A stretch of 58,266 bases of DNA from a virus: the IMG/VR virus record IMGVR_UViG_3300042924_001589, positions 1 through 58,266 of that record, one strand, 5' to 3'. Of this stretch, positions 16,339-23,082 are shown in pieces (position 1 is the stretch's first letter; every line of letters begins with the position of its first letter). Under the pieces are notes generated by a model. It saw only the letters and a list, made by a program, of their open reading frames with translations. It did no database searches and had not been told where the DNA came from. A program made the translations under genes and the position numbers.

Positions 16339-17823
16339 TCAGTAGTAGTTGATGCGACGGCGGCGAATCTTTTCCATCGGCTCATCGCTATCAATGGATA
16401 TGAACCCGCCCTGCCTAAATCTCAGCAAGGCTTGGGTGCTGGAGTCCACCAAGTCATCATGCTCGGCATTGGGGAAAGACGCGAATTCCTCCACGACTTC
16501 CTCTGCCCAGCGAGTCTCTGGTGTCCACACGACCCCGCTAGAGAACAAATCGCTGACCGCGTTGACTCTGGCCACCTTGTCATTACCGCGACTTGGGGTG
16601 AACTCCGATACCGGAATACCCATGGCTCTTAGCTCGTAGATCAGCGGTGCGCCAGCGGCCTTGGCTTCGACAATGAAGGCATCTGGGTTGTACTGCATGT
16701 ACATCTCATATGCCTTCTTCTTTAGTTCCGGAAATTCCATGCGTTCTTTCACAGCGTCCAGAAGGATGATGTTGTTCTGTGTTACGCCGGTTTCCGGATT
16801 TGGATACTTAAACACGCCCCACGTAGTGCAGGCGGAGAAGTCCGAGGTTTGCTTCTTGGTGAAAGCGGTGTCCCAGGACTGAATCAAAAACTCACAAGGC
16901 GGTGGGTCTTCTCGCTCCCATACCCGCCACCATTCTCGCTTAACAATCGCCCCTTCTTCAGAGGTCGGATTCTGCTGGTACTGAGCCGACCACTTACCTG
17001 TCGGCAGTTCCGATCGAATGGCCTCTAACTCACCTAGCGACCAGAACTCTGGCCACAACGCATTGCCCGAGGGCAAGATCGCGGGAAGCTCAATCACTTC
17101 CCATTCATCGGTGCCGCCTCGCTCAATGGAGGCTTTTAGCACCCTACCTGTCAGATCCCGCTGATGCCAGCGGGTCATCACGATAATGATGGCACCACCT
17201 GGCTGCAAACGCTGCCGAGGGCCGGAGGTGTACCACTCATAGGTCTTGTTGTAGACCGCAGGATCGCCTAAGGCAGCCTCCTGCTCACTATGAGGGTCAT
17301 CGATGATGAGAAGATCTGCACCCTTACCGGTGACAGCACCCCCAATACCGATGGCGAAATACTCACCACCTTTGTTGGTACTCCATCGGCCTGCGGCCTT
17401 GGAGTCTGCCTGCAAATCCACATCGGGAAAGATCTTGTGGTAGTCATCAGATGCAACAAGGTTACGAACCTTTCTACCGAATCCCACTGCCAGTTCCGCT
17501 GTGTGCGAACACTGAATGATCTTCTTGTTCGGGTAGTTACCCAAGAACCAAGCCGGCAGCATGTAAGAAGCAAACTCAGACTTGGTGTGACGAGGAGCCA
17601 TGTTGATGATCATGCGTTTGCACTCACCATTAGCCACTCGCTCAAAAGCCTTGGACATCACCTTGTGATGACTGCCCTCGATGAAGGCTGGCCACTGGCT
17701 TTTCACAAACTGGAGGAAGCCCCGCTGAGCTTTCTCGATCTCGCGGGCTTTCTCTAGCTCTTCGACTAGATGCAAGATCTCTGCCTTCTGAGTATCAGGC
17801 AGCAACGAAATCTTGCCAAGCAA
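16339..17823 (-). CDS. terL: Terminase large subunit (ATPase and nuclease)
   Basis: 494 residues. The packaging ATPase has a Walker A-like MAPRHTKSE (about 75-83), an adenine-binding region upstream, and Walker B LLIIDDP (171-177). The RNase H-like nuclease follows with D318 in 'QSWDTAFTKK', E386 in 'FIVEAKAAG' and acidic 'EHDDLVDS' (455-461). It cuts concatemers and pumps DNA through the portal. The start is odd: TTG at 17823 has no good SD, and the frame is open for about ten more codons upstream ('AVLILNLDPN') without a normal start codon, so an unusual start such as AUU is possible. Confidence 0.92.
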   Translation of the reverse strand: MLGKISLLPDTQKAEILHLVEELEKAREIEKAQRGFLQFVKSQWPAFIEGSHHKVMSKAFERVANGECKRMIINMAPRHTKSEFASYMLPAWFLGNYPNKKIIQCSHTAELAVGFGRKVRNLVASDDYHKIFPDVDLQADSKAAGRWSTNKGGEYFAIGIGGAVTGKGADLLIIDDPHSEQEAALGDPAVYNKTYEWYTSGPRQRLQPGGAIIIVMTRWHQRDLTGRVLKASIERGGTDEWEVIELPAILPSGNALWPEFWSLGELEAIRSELPTGKWSAQYQQNPTSEEGAIVKREWWRVWEREDPPPCEFLIQSWDTAFTKKQTSDFSACTTWGVFKYPNPETGVTQNNIILLDAVKERMEFPELKKKAYEMYMQYNPDAFIVEAKAAGAPLIYELRAMGIPVSEFTPSRGNDKVARVNAVSDLFSSGVVWTPETRWAEEVVEEFASFPNAEHDDLVDSSTQALLRFRQGGFISIDSDEPMEKIRRRRINYY

Positions 17824-18503
17824 ATTAGGGTCGAGGTTGAGAATAAGAACTGCCTAGTAAGCCGCGCGGTACAGCGTATATATATACACCATGCCGAGGG
17901 GCTTCAATAGCCCCGAGGCATAACCCCCTGCAAACAGTACTGACTTAATACAGACTTTACGTTGGAATACCCGGGGGTTCTTAGGGGGGATTTCCCTCGA
18001 TTTTAGCATGCTACCCCCCCTTGACAAGAAATTCAACAAGAGTTTTTTCACAAGTAATCCTAATTAGATTCATGTAGTTAGGAGATTCAGTAGGCAGTTT
18101 TATACGATTTCACTTTGCGTTCACCTAGTGGATATAGGTATGAACGATGTGTGTACGTTGTACGTACATCACATACAGACGCTACGCGTCTTTCTGCACA
18201 AATACCCCCCGTGGGGTAGGGGTTCCTATGACTTTATTGCAAATAAAAAAGGGGAACTGCCTGTAGGAATAGGGTGTGGTTTTTAAACAACGGGGTGGGG
18301 GTTGGAGTTACAAGCTGTAGTGAGGGGAATAGTGTACGGGTCGCGCGCGGGTACCGTCACGCGCAGCGGGGGGTCGGGGGTATGTCCAGACGCGCGCCAG
18401 CGTCACGCGAAGCGGGTAGGGGTGATTTCTTTGAGAATTCTTTGACGTCTCCAGGGCGAGACTGGCAGTTGCTGTGAAATTTCACAACTGTCCGCAGAGT
18501 GGT
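17824..18503. other. Non-coding region between TerL and the first early gene
   Basis: No convincing gene. It holds a 12-base palindrome GTATATATATAC (17876-17887), a GA-bulged hairpin (17892-17920), the palindrome TGTACGTACA (18159-18168), a tight hairpin AGACGC-TAC-GCGTCT (18177-18191), and two degenerate G-rich repeats of the form GTCACGCGMAGCGGG near 18354 and 18399. A 65-residue minus-strand frame (17854-18051) lacks a convincing coding character. Late-gene promoters reading leftward probably lie here but I cannot place one. Confidence 0.6.
17892..17920 (-). other. GA-bulged hairpin in the TerL leader
   Basis: TGCC-GA-GGGGCT, loop TCAAT, AGCCCC-GA-GGCA. The outer and inner stems pair exactly and flank a symmetric GA/GA internal loop. 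On the minus strand the internal loop becomes UC/UC. It is located about 70 bases before the TerL start. It could be a regulatory or processing element. Confidence 0.5.
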
Positions 18504-18518
18504 CATAACATTGTTATG
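18504..18518. promoter_or_regulatory. CATAACATTGTTATG palindrome, copy 1
   Basis: Perfect 15-base dyad, located 12 bases upstream of the -35 of the promoter at 18530. First of nine copies confined to 18.5-27.9 kb. Probable protein-binding site. Confidence 0.75.
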
Positions 18519-18529
18519 CAAAAAAGTGC

Positions 18530-18558
18530 TTGCATATGTATATACATATGAGAGAATA
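18530..18558 (+). promoter_or_regulatory. Probable early promoter with spacer dyad
   Basis: TTGCAT (18530-18535), then a spacer that lies within the perfect palindrome CATATGTATATACATATG (18533-18550), then a weak -10 (GAGAAT or AGAATA, about 18552-18558). It aligns well with the consensus promoter at 19869 through TATGTATATACAT. It would transcribe the gene at 18645. Confidence 0.6.
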
Positions 18559-18644
18559 GCGAAGCGGTAGGTTCACCCTGTCGCTTGCTCTGTAAAAATC
18601 TGGAATTGGCGCGGATTCACCACACAACCATGGGGAATCCGAAA

Positions 18645-19127
18645 ATGACTATCAACATAAAGCCCGTAATTACCGCCTTTGACGCGACCGTGAAAGCACA
18701 CGGCTCTTTCAAGGCGAAAGTCCTCGAATTGTATTCGGGATGCAAGGCCGCCTCTGACTACCTTGCGCGACGCAAGGCCGTGAATGAGGCGATTGATAAG
18801 GCCGTGTCCGATAAGGGCAAGGCCTCAAAGGTAAAGGCCGCGATTAACACGGTATTAAACCGTGACGTTCTCGCGGCCGCTAACATCAAACTGGTAGCCC
18901 GCAAAGGCGGCCGCAAGGCCGCACCAAAGGCGACACCAAAGGCCGCGACCAGTACCGCGAAAGGCGGTAAGGCCGCGACCAGTACCGCAACGATTCAGGC
19001 CGCAACGCCTACCGATTTTCTCTCGGTGGTGTCGGCATGGGTAGCGGGAAAGAGTAAGGCCGAATTGACCTCGATGCGTTCGCGTATCGATGGCCTGTTC
19101 GCTTCTGCAATCGTCAATAGCAAGTAA
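18645..19127 (+). CDS. Ala/Lys-rich early protein of unknown function
   Basis: 160 residues from ATG 18645, chosen over in-frame starts at 18585 and 18630 because GGGGAA lies 8 bases upstream and the upstream residues look non-coding. N-terminal 90 residues are helical (FDATVKAHGSFKAKVLELYSG...). The middle (about 95-125) is a histone-H1-like tail with repeated 'PKAATSTAKGGKAATSTA'. The C-terminus is a helical 'DFLSVVSAWVAGKSKAELTS'. The tail suggests nucleic-acid binding, but no family is recognised. It stands alone between a promoter and a strong terminator on the strand opposite to TerS and TerL. Confidence 0.7.
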   Translation: MTINIKPVITAFDATVKAHGSFKAKVLELYSGCKAASDYLARRKAVNEAIDKAVSDKGKASKVKAAINTVLNRDVLAAANIKLVARKGGRKAAPKATPKAATSTAKGGKAATSTATIQAATPTDFLSVVSAWVAGKSKAELTSMRSRIDGLFASAIVNSK

Positions 19128-19159
19128 AAACTAAAACGTCCGCGCCGATTCCATCACCA

Positions 19160-19192
19160 AGCCCCTAGGATTCACGTCCTAGGGGCTTTTTG
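19160..19192 (+). terminator. Rho-independent terminator
   Basis: AGCCCCTAGGA (19160-19170) pairs over 11 bases with TCCTAGGGGCT (19177-19187) around TTCACG, followed by TTTTTGCTTTTT. It ends the transcript of the 18645 gene, just before TerS, which converges from the other side. Confidence 0.92.
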
Positions 19193-19199
19193 CTTTTTG

Positions 19200-19214
19200 C
19201 ATAACATTGTTATG
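19200..19214. promoter_or_regulatory. CATAACATTGTTATG palindrome, copy 2 (contains TerS stop)
   Basis: With flanking G and C it is a perfect 17-base dyad at 19199-19215. The TAA stop of the minus-strand TerS gene (19210-19212 on the plus strand) is part of it. It follows the terminator tail of the 18645 gene. Confidence 0.75.
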
Positions 19215-19770
19215 CGGAATCGCTCTCCGATTCCTCGCCATCCTCGCTGTCATCGCACTCGATGACGTCATCCTCATCATCCGTTTCGTCAGGGCTGACA
19301 GGCGCTTGCACTAACGCAGACAGACGGGCGATCAGTTCGCTCTCCACCTCGGCAGACGGACGCATGACGTTCGCCACGTTCACGTTCACCTGCTGACTGC
19401 CAGTCTCGATCAGTTTCGATGCCCTCGCCAGAATCGATAGGGCAGACACACGAGAGGCAGGCGGGCTGTTGCCATCACTTGCCTCCTCCTTCAGACGGGT
19501 GAGCGTCCACTCCCGCAGCCCGATGCTCTGCTCCAGCAACGTCTTCTCGCTCTTTCGCTTCAGCCCCTCGATGTGTCGCTGCACCCTCGGATCGCCCATC
19601 AGACGGGCGGCAGCAGAATGTATAGACGCTTTCTTCGCATTGTCTCCAGGGCGATACGCTGTGGCATACGCCTGCACCGGACGGTCGCCCTTCACCACTA
19701 ACTCGCAGAACTTGATGGCATTTTTAGTAAGAGGCTTCAGCCCTTGCATAGTCGGTTCATTGCTCGGCAT
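19210..19770 (-). CDS. terS: Terminase small subunit
   Basis: 186 residues. The N-terminal part 'LTKNAIKFCELVVKGDRPVQ' followed by AYATAYRPGDNAKKASIHSAAARLMGDPRVQRHIEGLKRK matches the DNA-binding helix-turn-helix of Terminase_2-type small subunits. A central helical region (about 80-150) would oligomerise and the C-terminus is strongly acidic ('DETDDEDDVIECDDSEDGEESESDS'-like). It recognises phage DNA and stimulates TerL. It is separated from TerL by about 1.4 kb holding a plus-strand gene, which is unusual. Confidence 0.8.
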   Translation of the reverse strand: MPSNEPTMQGLKPLTKNAIKFCELVVKGDRPVQAYATAYRPGDNAKKASIHSAAARLMGDPRVQRHIEGLKRKSEKTLLEQSIGLREWTLTRLKEEASDGNSPPASRVSALSILARASKLIETGSQQVNVNVANVMRPSAEVESELIARLSALVQAPVSPDETDDEDDVIECDDSEDGEESESDSA

Positions 19771-19868
19771 GACGTTATGACCTTATAACGAATTTCGGAT
19801 GGTCGGAATGTACAGGGTGTGATAGGCGGCAGGCAATAGGCAGACGGGTGGATAAGTGTCAGTGGGTA

Positions 19869-19897
19869 TTGACATATGTATATACATTTGCTATAAT
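19869..19897 (+). promoter_or_regulatory. Consensus sigma70 promoter with spacer dyad
   Basis: TTGACA (19869-19874), 17-base spacer, TATAAT (19892-19897): an exact consensus match. The spacer contains TATGTATATACAT, shared with the 18530 promoter. It diverges from TerS and reads into a region with no normal gene for about 575 bases. Confidence 0.93.
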
Positions 19898-19930
19898 GGC
19901 GGAGCCAAAGTAGGAAATCACTTAACTCTA

Positions 19931-19945
19931 CATAACATTGTTATG
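19931..19945. promoter_or_regulatory. CATAACATTGTTATG palindrome, copy 3
   Basis: Perfect dyad about 25 bases downstream of the expected start site of the 19869 promoter, extended to 17 bases by flanking A and T. A bound protein here would block early elongation. Confidence 0.78.
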
Positions 19946-20141
19946 TGAACTTCTACCGGTAGGCGGGATGGGCGAGCCTAGTTATGGGCGGTGACCCCTG
20001 AAACGATCTGGAAGAGGATCGGGACAGACTGACAATCTGTTCGGGCGTGAAGGCTGCTAGGTAGAAAGACGCGATAGCGTCTGTATGCGTAGCGAAGCGT
20101 AGCGCGCTGGCGTGTGGGCTGCACACGCAAGGAGTGAAGTC

Positions 20142-20183
20142 GTGACAAGTCGGTTTCTGTGTACACACACAAAAAGGTATTAG
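20142..20183 (+). CDS. Possible 13-residue leader peptide
   Basis: GTG start with AAGGAG seven bases upstream; the context AAGGAGTGAAG is the same as that before the amidoligase and the 20730 gene. It encodes MTSRFLCTHTKRY and ends at TAG. It lies just after a strong hairpin within the leader region. The RBS similarity is the only support. Confidence 0.3.
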   Translation: MTSRFLCTHTKRY

Positions 20184-20355
20184 ACAGCCCTTTAAGGGTA
20201 GACGATTGACGATAGATGGACTGAGGTCTGTCAGGTCACACCACCGGATAGCCGGTTCGATCGTGTTAAGCCTGTGTACATAGACGCCTAGATGACTCAC
20301 TCCGTAGCCGATACGGACAGGCAATGTATGTCCTGCGGCGTTAATGGCTGAAGCG

Positions 20356-20370
20356 CATAACAATGTTATG
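20356..20370. promoter_or_regulatory. CATAACAATGTTATG palindrome, copy 4
   Basis: Perfect dyad (CATAACA-A-TGTTATG), flanked by GCG and TCGC, within the non-coding leader and about 110 bases before the first gene. Confidence 0.72.
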
Positions 20371-20416
20371 TCGCTGCCACCAGTATCCGCATATATCGCT
20401 GTACCGCATTATTGGA

Positions 20417-20451
20417 CAGCCTAGGCTGCCTTGTTGGGAGATAGGGCAGCC
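20417..20451 (+). promoter_or_regulatory. Mutually exclusive hairpins before the 20481 gene
   Basis: CAGCCTAGGCTG (20417-20428) is self-complementary. Its right half, as GGCTGCC (20424-20430), can instead pair with GGCAGCC (20445-20451). TTGTTG (20431-20436) could further pair with CAACAA just before the RBS. Such competing folds are seen in attenuators and riboswitch expression platforms; no ligand class is recognised. Confidence 0.4.
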
Positions 20452-20480
20452 GTGGGTGTTCAACAAACCGGAGAGACGCA

Positions 20481-20702
20481 ATGCAACTGGATAAAGGTAC
20501 TTACGGTCGCCTCCAGACAGGCGGCACTACTGCCCGCGTGATGGACAACCTCCGCAACAAGGGTGCATCCCGTTGGGCAATCAAGATCAAGGGTCAGGTG
20601 ATTGTGGTGGGGGACAAACTCCACGCCGTCGCCCTGTATGAGAAGGCAGTGGCTCTGGGTGCAGAGCCTGCCCTAGTTCGCAGCGGCAAAACCGTTGCAT
20701 AA
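20481..20702 (+). CDS. Small early protein of unknown function
   Basis: 73 residues from ATG 20481 with GGAG upstream. 'YGRLQTGGTTARVMDNLRNKGASRWAIKIKGQVIVVGDKLHAVALYEKAVALGAEPALVRSG' suggests a compact alpha/beta protein. First normal gene after the long leader. The final codons GTT GCA TAA run into palindrome copy 5. Confidence 0.65.
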   Translation: MQLDKGTYGRLQTGGTTARVMDNLRNKGASRWAIKIKGQVIVVGDKLHAVALYEKAVALGAEPALVRSGKTVA

Positions 20703-20712
20703 CTTTGTTATG
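20698..20712. promoter_or_regulatory. CATAACTTTGTTATG palindrome, copy 5
   Basis: Arms CATAAC/GTTATG are exact, while the centre is TTT rather than ATT or AAT. It includes the TAA stop of the 20481 gene and lies just before the SD of the 20730 gene. Confidence 0.68.
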
Positions 20713-20729
20713 TGAAAGGAGTGAAGGAA

Positions 20730-21089
20730 ATGGGTATTGATTATCAGGGTTTAGTGAACAAGGCACATGACGCGGGAATGTCGGCACTCAATGCCATTGT
20801 TCCCACCCCCATGGTGGTACGAGGTGGCGTACCTGGAGGTGAACAGCGGACATGGTACGTCGATGAAGGTGCGTGTGGATTCGCATGGATCGAGTTCGCA
20901 GGTAACACTGCCTTCGGTCGATGGGCGAAGAAGGCAGGCGTGGCTCACCCGCATTACCCGAAAGGGCTGTGTGTATGGGTGAGCGAGGGTGGGCAGTCGA
21001 TTGCTCGCAAGGAAGCCTATGCCATCGCCTTCGCCAAGGTGCTTAACGAGGCGGGTATTTCAGCCCGTCCCAATTCCAGACTGGATTGA
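20730..21089 (+). CDS. Early protein of unknown function
   Basis: 119 residues from ATG 20730, chosen over GTG 20712 because AAAGGAG lies nine bases before the ATG. The sequence 'GACGFAWIEFAGNTAFGRWAKKAG' followed by 'HPHYPKGLCVWVSEGGQSIARKEAYAIAFAKVLNEAGI' reads as a compact alpha/beta domain. Similar hypothetical proteins occur in phages; no function known to me. Confidence 0.7.
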   Translation: MGIDYQGLVNKAHDAGMSALNAIVPTPMVVRGGVPGGEQRTWYVDEGACGFAWIEFAGNTAFGRWAKKAGVAHPHYPKGLCVWVSEGGQSIARKEAYAIAFAKVLNEAGISARPNSRLD

Positions 21090-21097
21090 GGTGACGT

Positions 21098-21265
21098 ATG
21101 ACGCGCAAAGTAAGTAATCAGATTCTCGAAATGATCGAGGACGGCACCTTGAAAAAAGACATCGTGATCCTTGCCTGTCTCCAATACATGAGTGAGGACG
21201 AGGTGGCAGACATGGCTCGTATGAATGAGTTTCTGTGCGAGGAGGAACCAGATGATGAAGGCTAA
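21098..21265 (+). CDS. Small acidic early protein
   Basis: 55 residues, MTRKVSNQILEMIEDGTLKK then DIVILACLQYMSEDEVADMARMNEF and an acidic end. GAGGTGA precedes the start. The gene overlaps the next (21252) by 14 nt, indicating translational coupling. Predicted all-helical; function unknown. Confidence 0.6.
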   Translation: MTRKVSNQILEMIEDGTLKKDIVILACLQYMSEDEVADMARMNEFLCEEEPDDEG

Positions 21266-21452
21266 AAAGTTACAGGTGACTATCGTATTTGAGTATGACG
21301 GCATCGACAACGCGGATAGTGTCGAGGCAGACGGGTGGATCGAAGGCATCAACGAGGATTTGATGGCATTCGGCATAGCCTGTGGCGCAAACCATGTATG
21401 GGTAGACGACGCCAAGGTCGTGGAGGTGGATCGGTCTACTACCTTGTCTTGA
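21252..21452 (+). CDS. Small early protein of unknown function
   Basis: 66 residues starting at the first of two adjacent ATG codons, with GAGGAGG upstream. 'KLQVTIVFEYDGIDNADSVEADGWIEGINEDLMAFGI' suggests a small ferredoxin-like alpha/beta domain. The gene overlaps the 21098 gene at its start, and its last bases overlap the -35 of the promoter at 21449. Confidence 0.6.
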   Translation: MMKAKKLQVTIVFEYDGIDNADSVEADGWIEGINEDLMAFGIACGANHVWVDDAKVVEVDRSTTLS

Positions 21453-21476
21453 CGTATATACAAAAGAGAGTATAAT
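21449..21476 (+). promoter_or_regulatory. Sigma70 promoter before the amidoligase gene
   Basis: TTGACG (21449-21454), 16-base spacer, TATAAT (21471-21476). The spacer carries GTATATAC, as in the 18530 and 19869 promoters. Its -35 overlaps the end of the preceding gene. Confidence 0.85.
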
Positions 21477-21504
21477 TTGCGTGTTGAATAATTATTAAAC
21501 GGAA

Positions 21505-21538
21505 ACCCGCAAAGCGGGTGAACGCGGGGCTTGTCCCC
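21505..21538 (+). other. Two short hairpins in the amidoligase leader
   Basis: ACCCGC-AAA-GCGGGT (21505-21519) and GGGG-CTTGT-CCCC (21526-21538) stand in tandem before palindrome copy 6 and the SD. Tri-base-loop hairpins of this kind recur in the early region. Confidence 0.55.
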
Positions 21539-21539
21539 A

Positions 21540-21554
21540 CATAACAATGTTATG
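21540..21554. promoter_or_regulatory. CATAACAATGTTATG palindrome, copy 6
   Basis: Perfect dyad directly before AAAGGAG, the SD of the amidoligase gene, and about 65 bases downstream of the 21449 promoter. Confidence 0.78.
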
Positions 21555-21570
21555 CAAAGGAGTGAAGACC

Positions 21571-23034
21571 ATGCATATTTTCGGTTCTAAGTATTTCGCT
21601 TGGGCTTTTGACGATCCGCATGACCTATCGCGTTTCAGGCAGCGATCGTTTATCAATGCCTACCTAAAACTGTACAGCGAGAATCGTGAGACTGCTGTCA
21701 GTCTCATGGAGAAGTTCGTCAACTCCACGCCATCCTATCGTACCAACGAGTACCAAGGTACTGACGGGCGGCACAACATCACACGCCATCACTGCGTGAC
21801 TTTCATCCTGCGACCGTTGACCGACGCCTGCAAGGACGAGGGCTTCATGCTGCCATGGGTGATGTACCAAAACGAAGTCAGTTATCGGGATGAGTCCATC
21901 TCGACAGATCGACTACGCCTGTGGCATGGGTTCTGCAACGAACCCAATGTATGCGATGGCGACGATGCTGTTGAATACATGCAGAACGCAATCGGCATGT
22001 TCACCTGCGAGGACTGCGGTCACCCCACCGCAGAAGATGACTGTCCCAGCGTGGGCGACTACACCAGCATCTGCACGAGCTGCTGCGACATTAGTTATAC
22101 ATGGTCAGACTACGAGGATCGCTACATCCACAACGACGATGTATGCACTGCCCTCGATCAGTATGGCAATGGGGTGTCCATCAGTTCTAGCAACACTGGT
22201 GATTTCACCTATGATGAAGATCGCGAGATGTACGTCCACGACGAGTACGAGCCGCCGCTCATCCGCGATTACCACTCATCCAAGAGCAGCATCTCGTACA
22301 AGCCAGACGAGTGGACTGCTAGGTATGACCGATACCTGGGCGTCGAGTTGGAAGTCGAGTGCGTCGAGACCAGTCGCACTTCACAGGCGCAGATGATCAA
22401 GGATTACGTCGAGAACAGCGGTCATCGTCTGTTCTTCGAGCGTGATGGTTCGCTACAGAGCGGCTTTGAGATGATCACTGATCCCATGTCGCTACCCGCG
22501 CACCGTGACCTGTTCTCTTTCCTCAAGGAGCGACCGATCACTCGCGGTATGCGTAGCCACAACACCACCACTTGTGGTCTCCATGTCCATGTCAGCCGCT
22601 CCGGTCTGACTGACCTTCAAATCCAGAAGGTCGTGGCGTTCGTGAATTCGCCAGACAACGAATGGTTCATCCGCGCATTGGCTCGCCGCTACTCATCAGG
22701 TTTCTGTGTGGTCAAGTCCGACAAGAAGATCGGCAAGTCCATTCATATCGGACTCGACAGATACGAGGCAGTCAATCTCACTAACCGCCGCACTATCGAG
22801 TTCCGCATCTTCCGAGGCAGTCTCAAGTACGAGGCCGTGATTGCAGCAATCGAGTTCTGCCACGCCATACTCGAGTTCTGCAAGCCAGCCAACACTGGCA
22901 TCAACCAACTGTCAGCCGGTGCGTTCCTGACCTTCTGCTCAAAGCAGTTGGCAGCAGACACCAAAACCCTGCGAGCGTATGTATCGCAGCGCATCAGCGG
23001 ACGAGCAGAAGTAACAGAAGAAGAAGCCGCATAA
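21571..23034 (+). CDS. Amidoligase-family enzyme
   Basis: 487 residues from ATG 21571 (AAAGGAG eight to nine bases upstream; an in-frame ATG at 21547 lies inside the palindrome and is rejected). The N-terminal 250 residues hold a Cys cluster (C146, C149, C158, C168, C171, C172), probably a metal-binding ribbon. The C-terminal half matches glutamine-synthetase-like amidoligases: 'YLGVELEVE' (256-263), 'ERDGSLQSGFEMIT' (290-303), 'CGLHVHVS' (335-342), 'RTIEFRIFRG' (407-416). Such enzymes form amide bonds using ATP. The next gene is a glutamine amidotransferase, a partner known for this family. Substrate unknown. Confidence 0.85.
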   Translation: MHIFGSKYFAWAFDDPHDLSRFRQRSFINAYLKLYSENRETAVSLMEKFVNSTPSYRTNEYQGTDGRHNITRHHCVTFILRPLTDACKDEGFMLPWVMYQNEVSYRDESISTDRLRLWHGFCNEPNVCDGDDAVEYMQNAIGMFTCEDCGHPTAEDDCPSVGDYTSICTSCCDISYTWSDYEDRYIHNDDVCTALDQYGNGVSISSSNTGDFTYDEDREMYVHDEYEPPLIRDYHSSKSSISYKPDEWTARYDRYLGVELEVECVETSRTSQAQMIKDYVENSGHRLFFERDGSLQSGFEMITDPMSLPAHRDLFSFLKERPITRGMRSHNTTTCGLHVHVSRSGLTDLQIQKVVAFVNSPDNEWFIRALARRYSSGFCVVKSDKKIGKSIHIGLDRYEAVNLTNRRTIEFRIFRGSLKYEAVIAAIEFCHAILEFCKPANTGINQLSAGAFLTFCSKQLAADTKTLRAYVSQRISGRAEVTEEEAA

Positions 23035-23044
23035 CATTGTTATG
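23030..23044. promoter_or_regulatory. CATAACATTGTTATG palindrome, copy 7
   Basis: Perfect dyad that includes the TAA stop of the amidoligase gene (GCC GCA TAA C), located between amidoligase and amidotransferase. Confidence 0.76.
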
Positions 23045-23082
23045 TAAGGCTCGACAATCAAATCAACCAAGGAGTAATGACA

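Larger units (their letters stand above)
19905..20480 (+). ncRNA. Candidate structured leader or non-coding RNA
   Basis: About 575 bases lie between a consensus promoter and the first ordinary gene (20481). Plus-strand frames are short. Hairpins visible by eye include ACAGA...TCTGT (20024-20040), AGACGC-GATA-GCGTCT (20067-20082), GCGTGTG-GGCTG-CACACGC (20110-20128), TGTGTACACA near 20158, and a mutually exclusive pair at 20417-20451. It may be a long 5' leader, an independent large RNA of the kind known in phages, or both. A 136-residue minus-strand frame here is Cys-rich and looks non-coding. No known RNA family is identified. Confidence 0.5.

Noticed and set aside
17854-18051. 65-residue minus-strand frame upstream of TerL
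   Set aside because: It runs through hairpins and palindromes, lacks an SD and has no protein-like composition.
18274-18477. 67-residue plus-strand frame in the G-rich region
   Set aside because: No SD, Gly/Arg-rich from a G-rich repeat, ends before the promoter at 18530.
20129-20150. Similarity to the 3' end of 16S rRNA (GTGAAGTCGT.ACAAG)
   Set aside because: Only about 15 bases match; no further rRNA sequence is present, and the first half is a recurrent SD block of this phage.
20240-20280. tRNA-like T-arm (GGTTCGATC) near 20254
   Set aside because: The flanking arms do not pair and no acceptor or anticodon stem can be drawn. I found no tRNA gene in the window by eye.
19953-20363. 136-residue minus-strand frame opposite the leader region
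   Set aside because: Cys/His/Thr composition without pattern, no SD, and the region has a strong promoter on the other strand.
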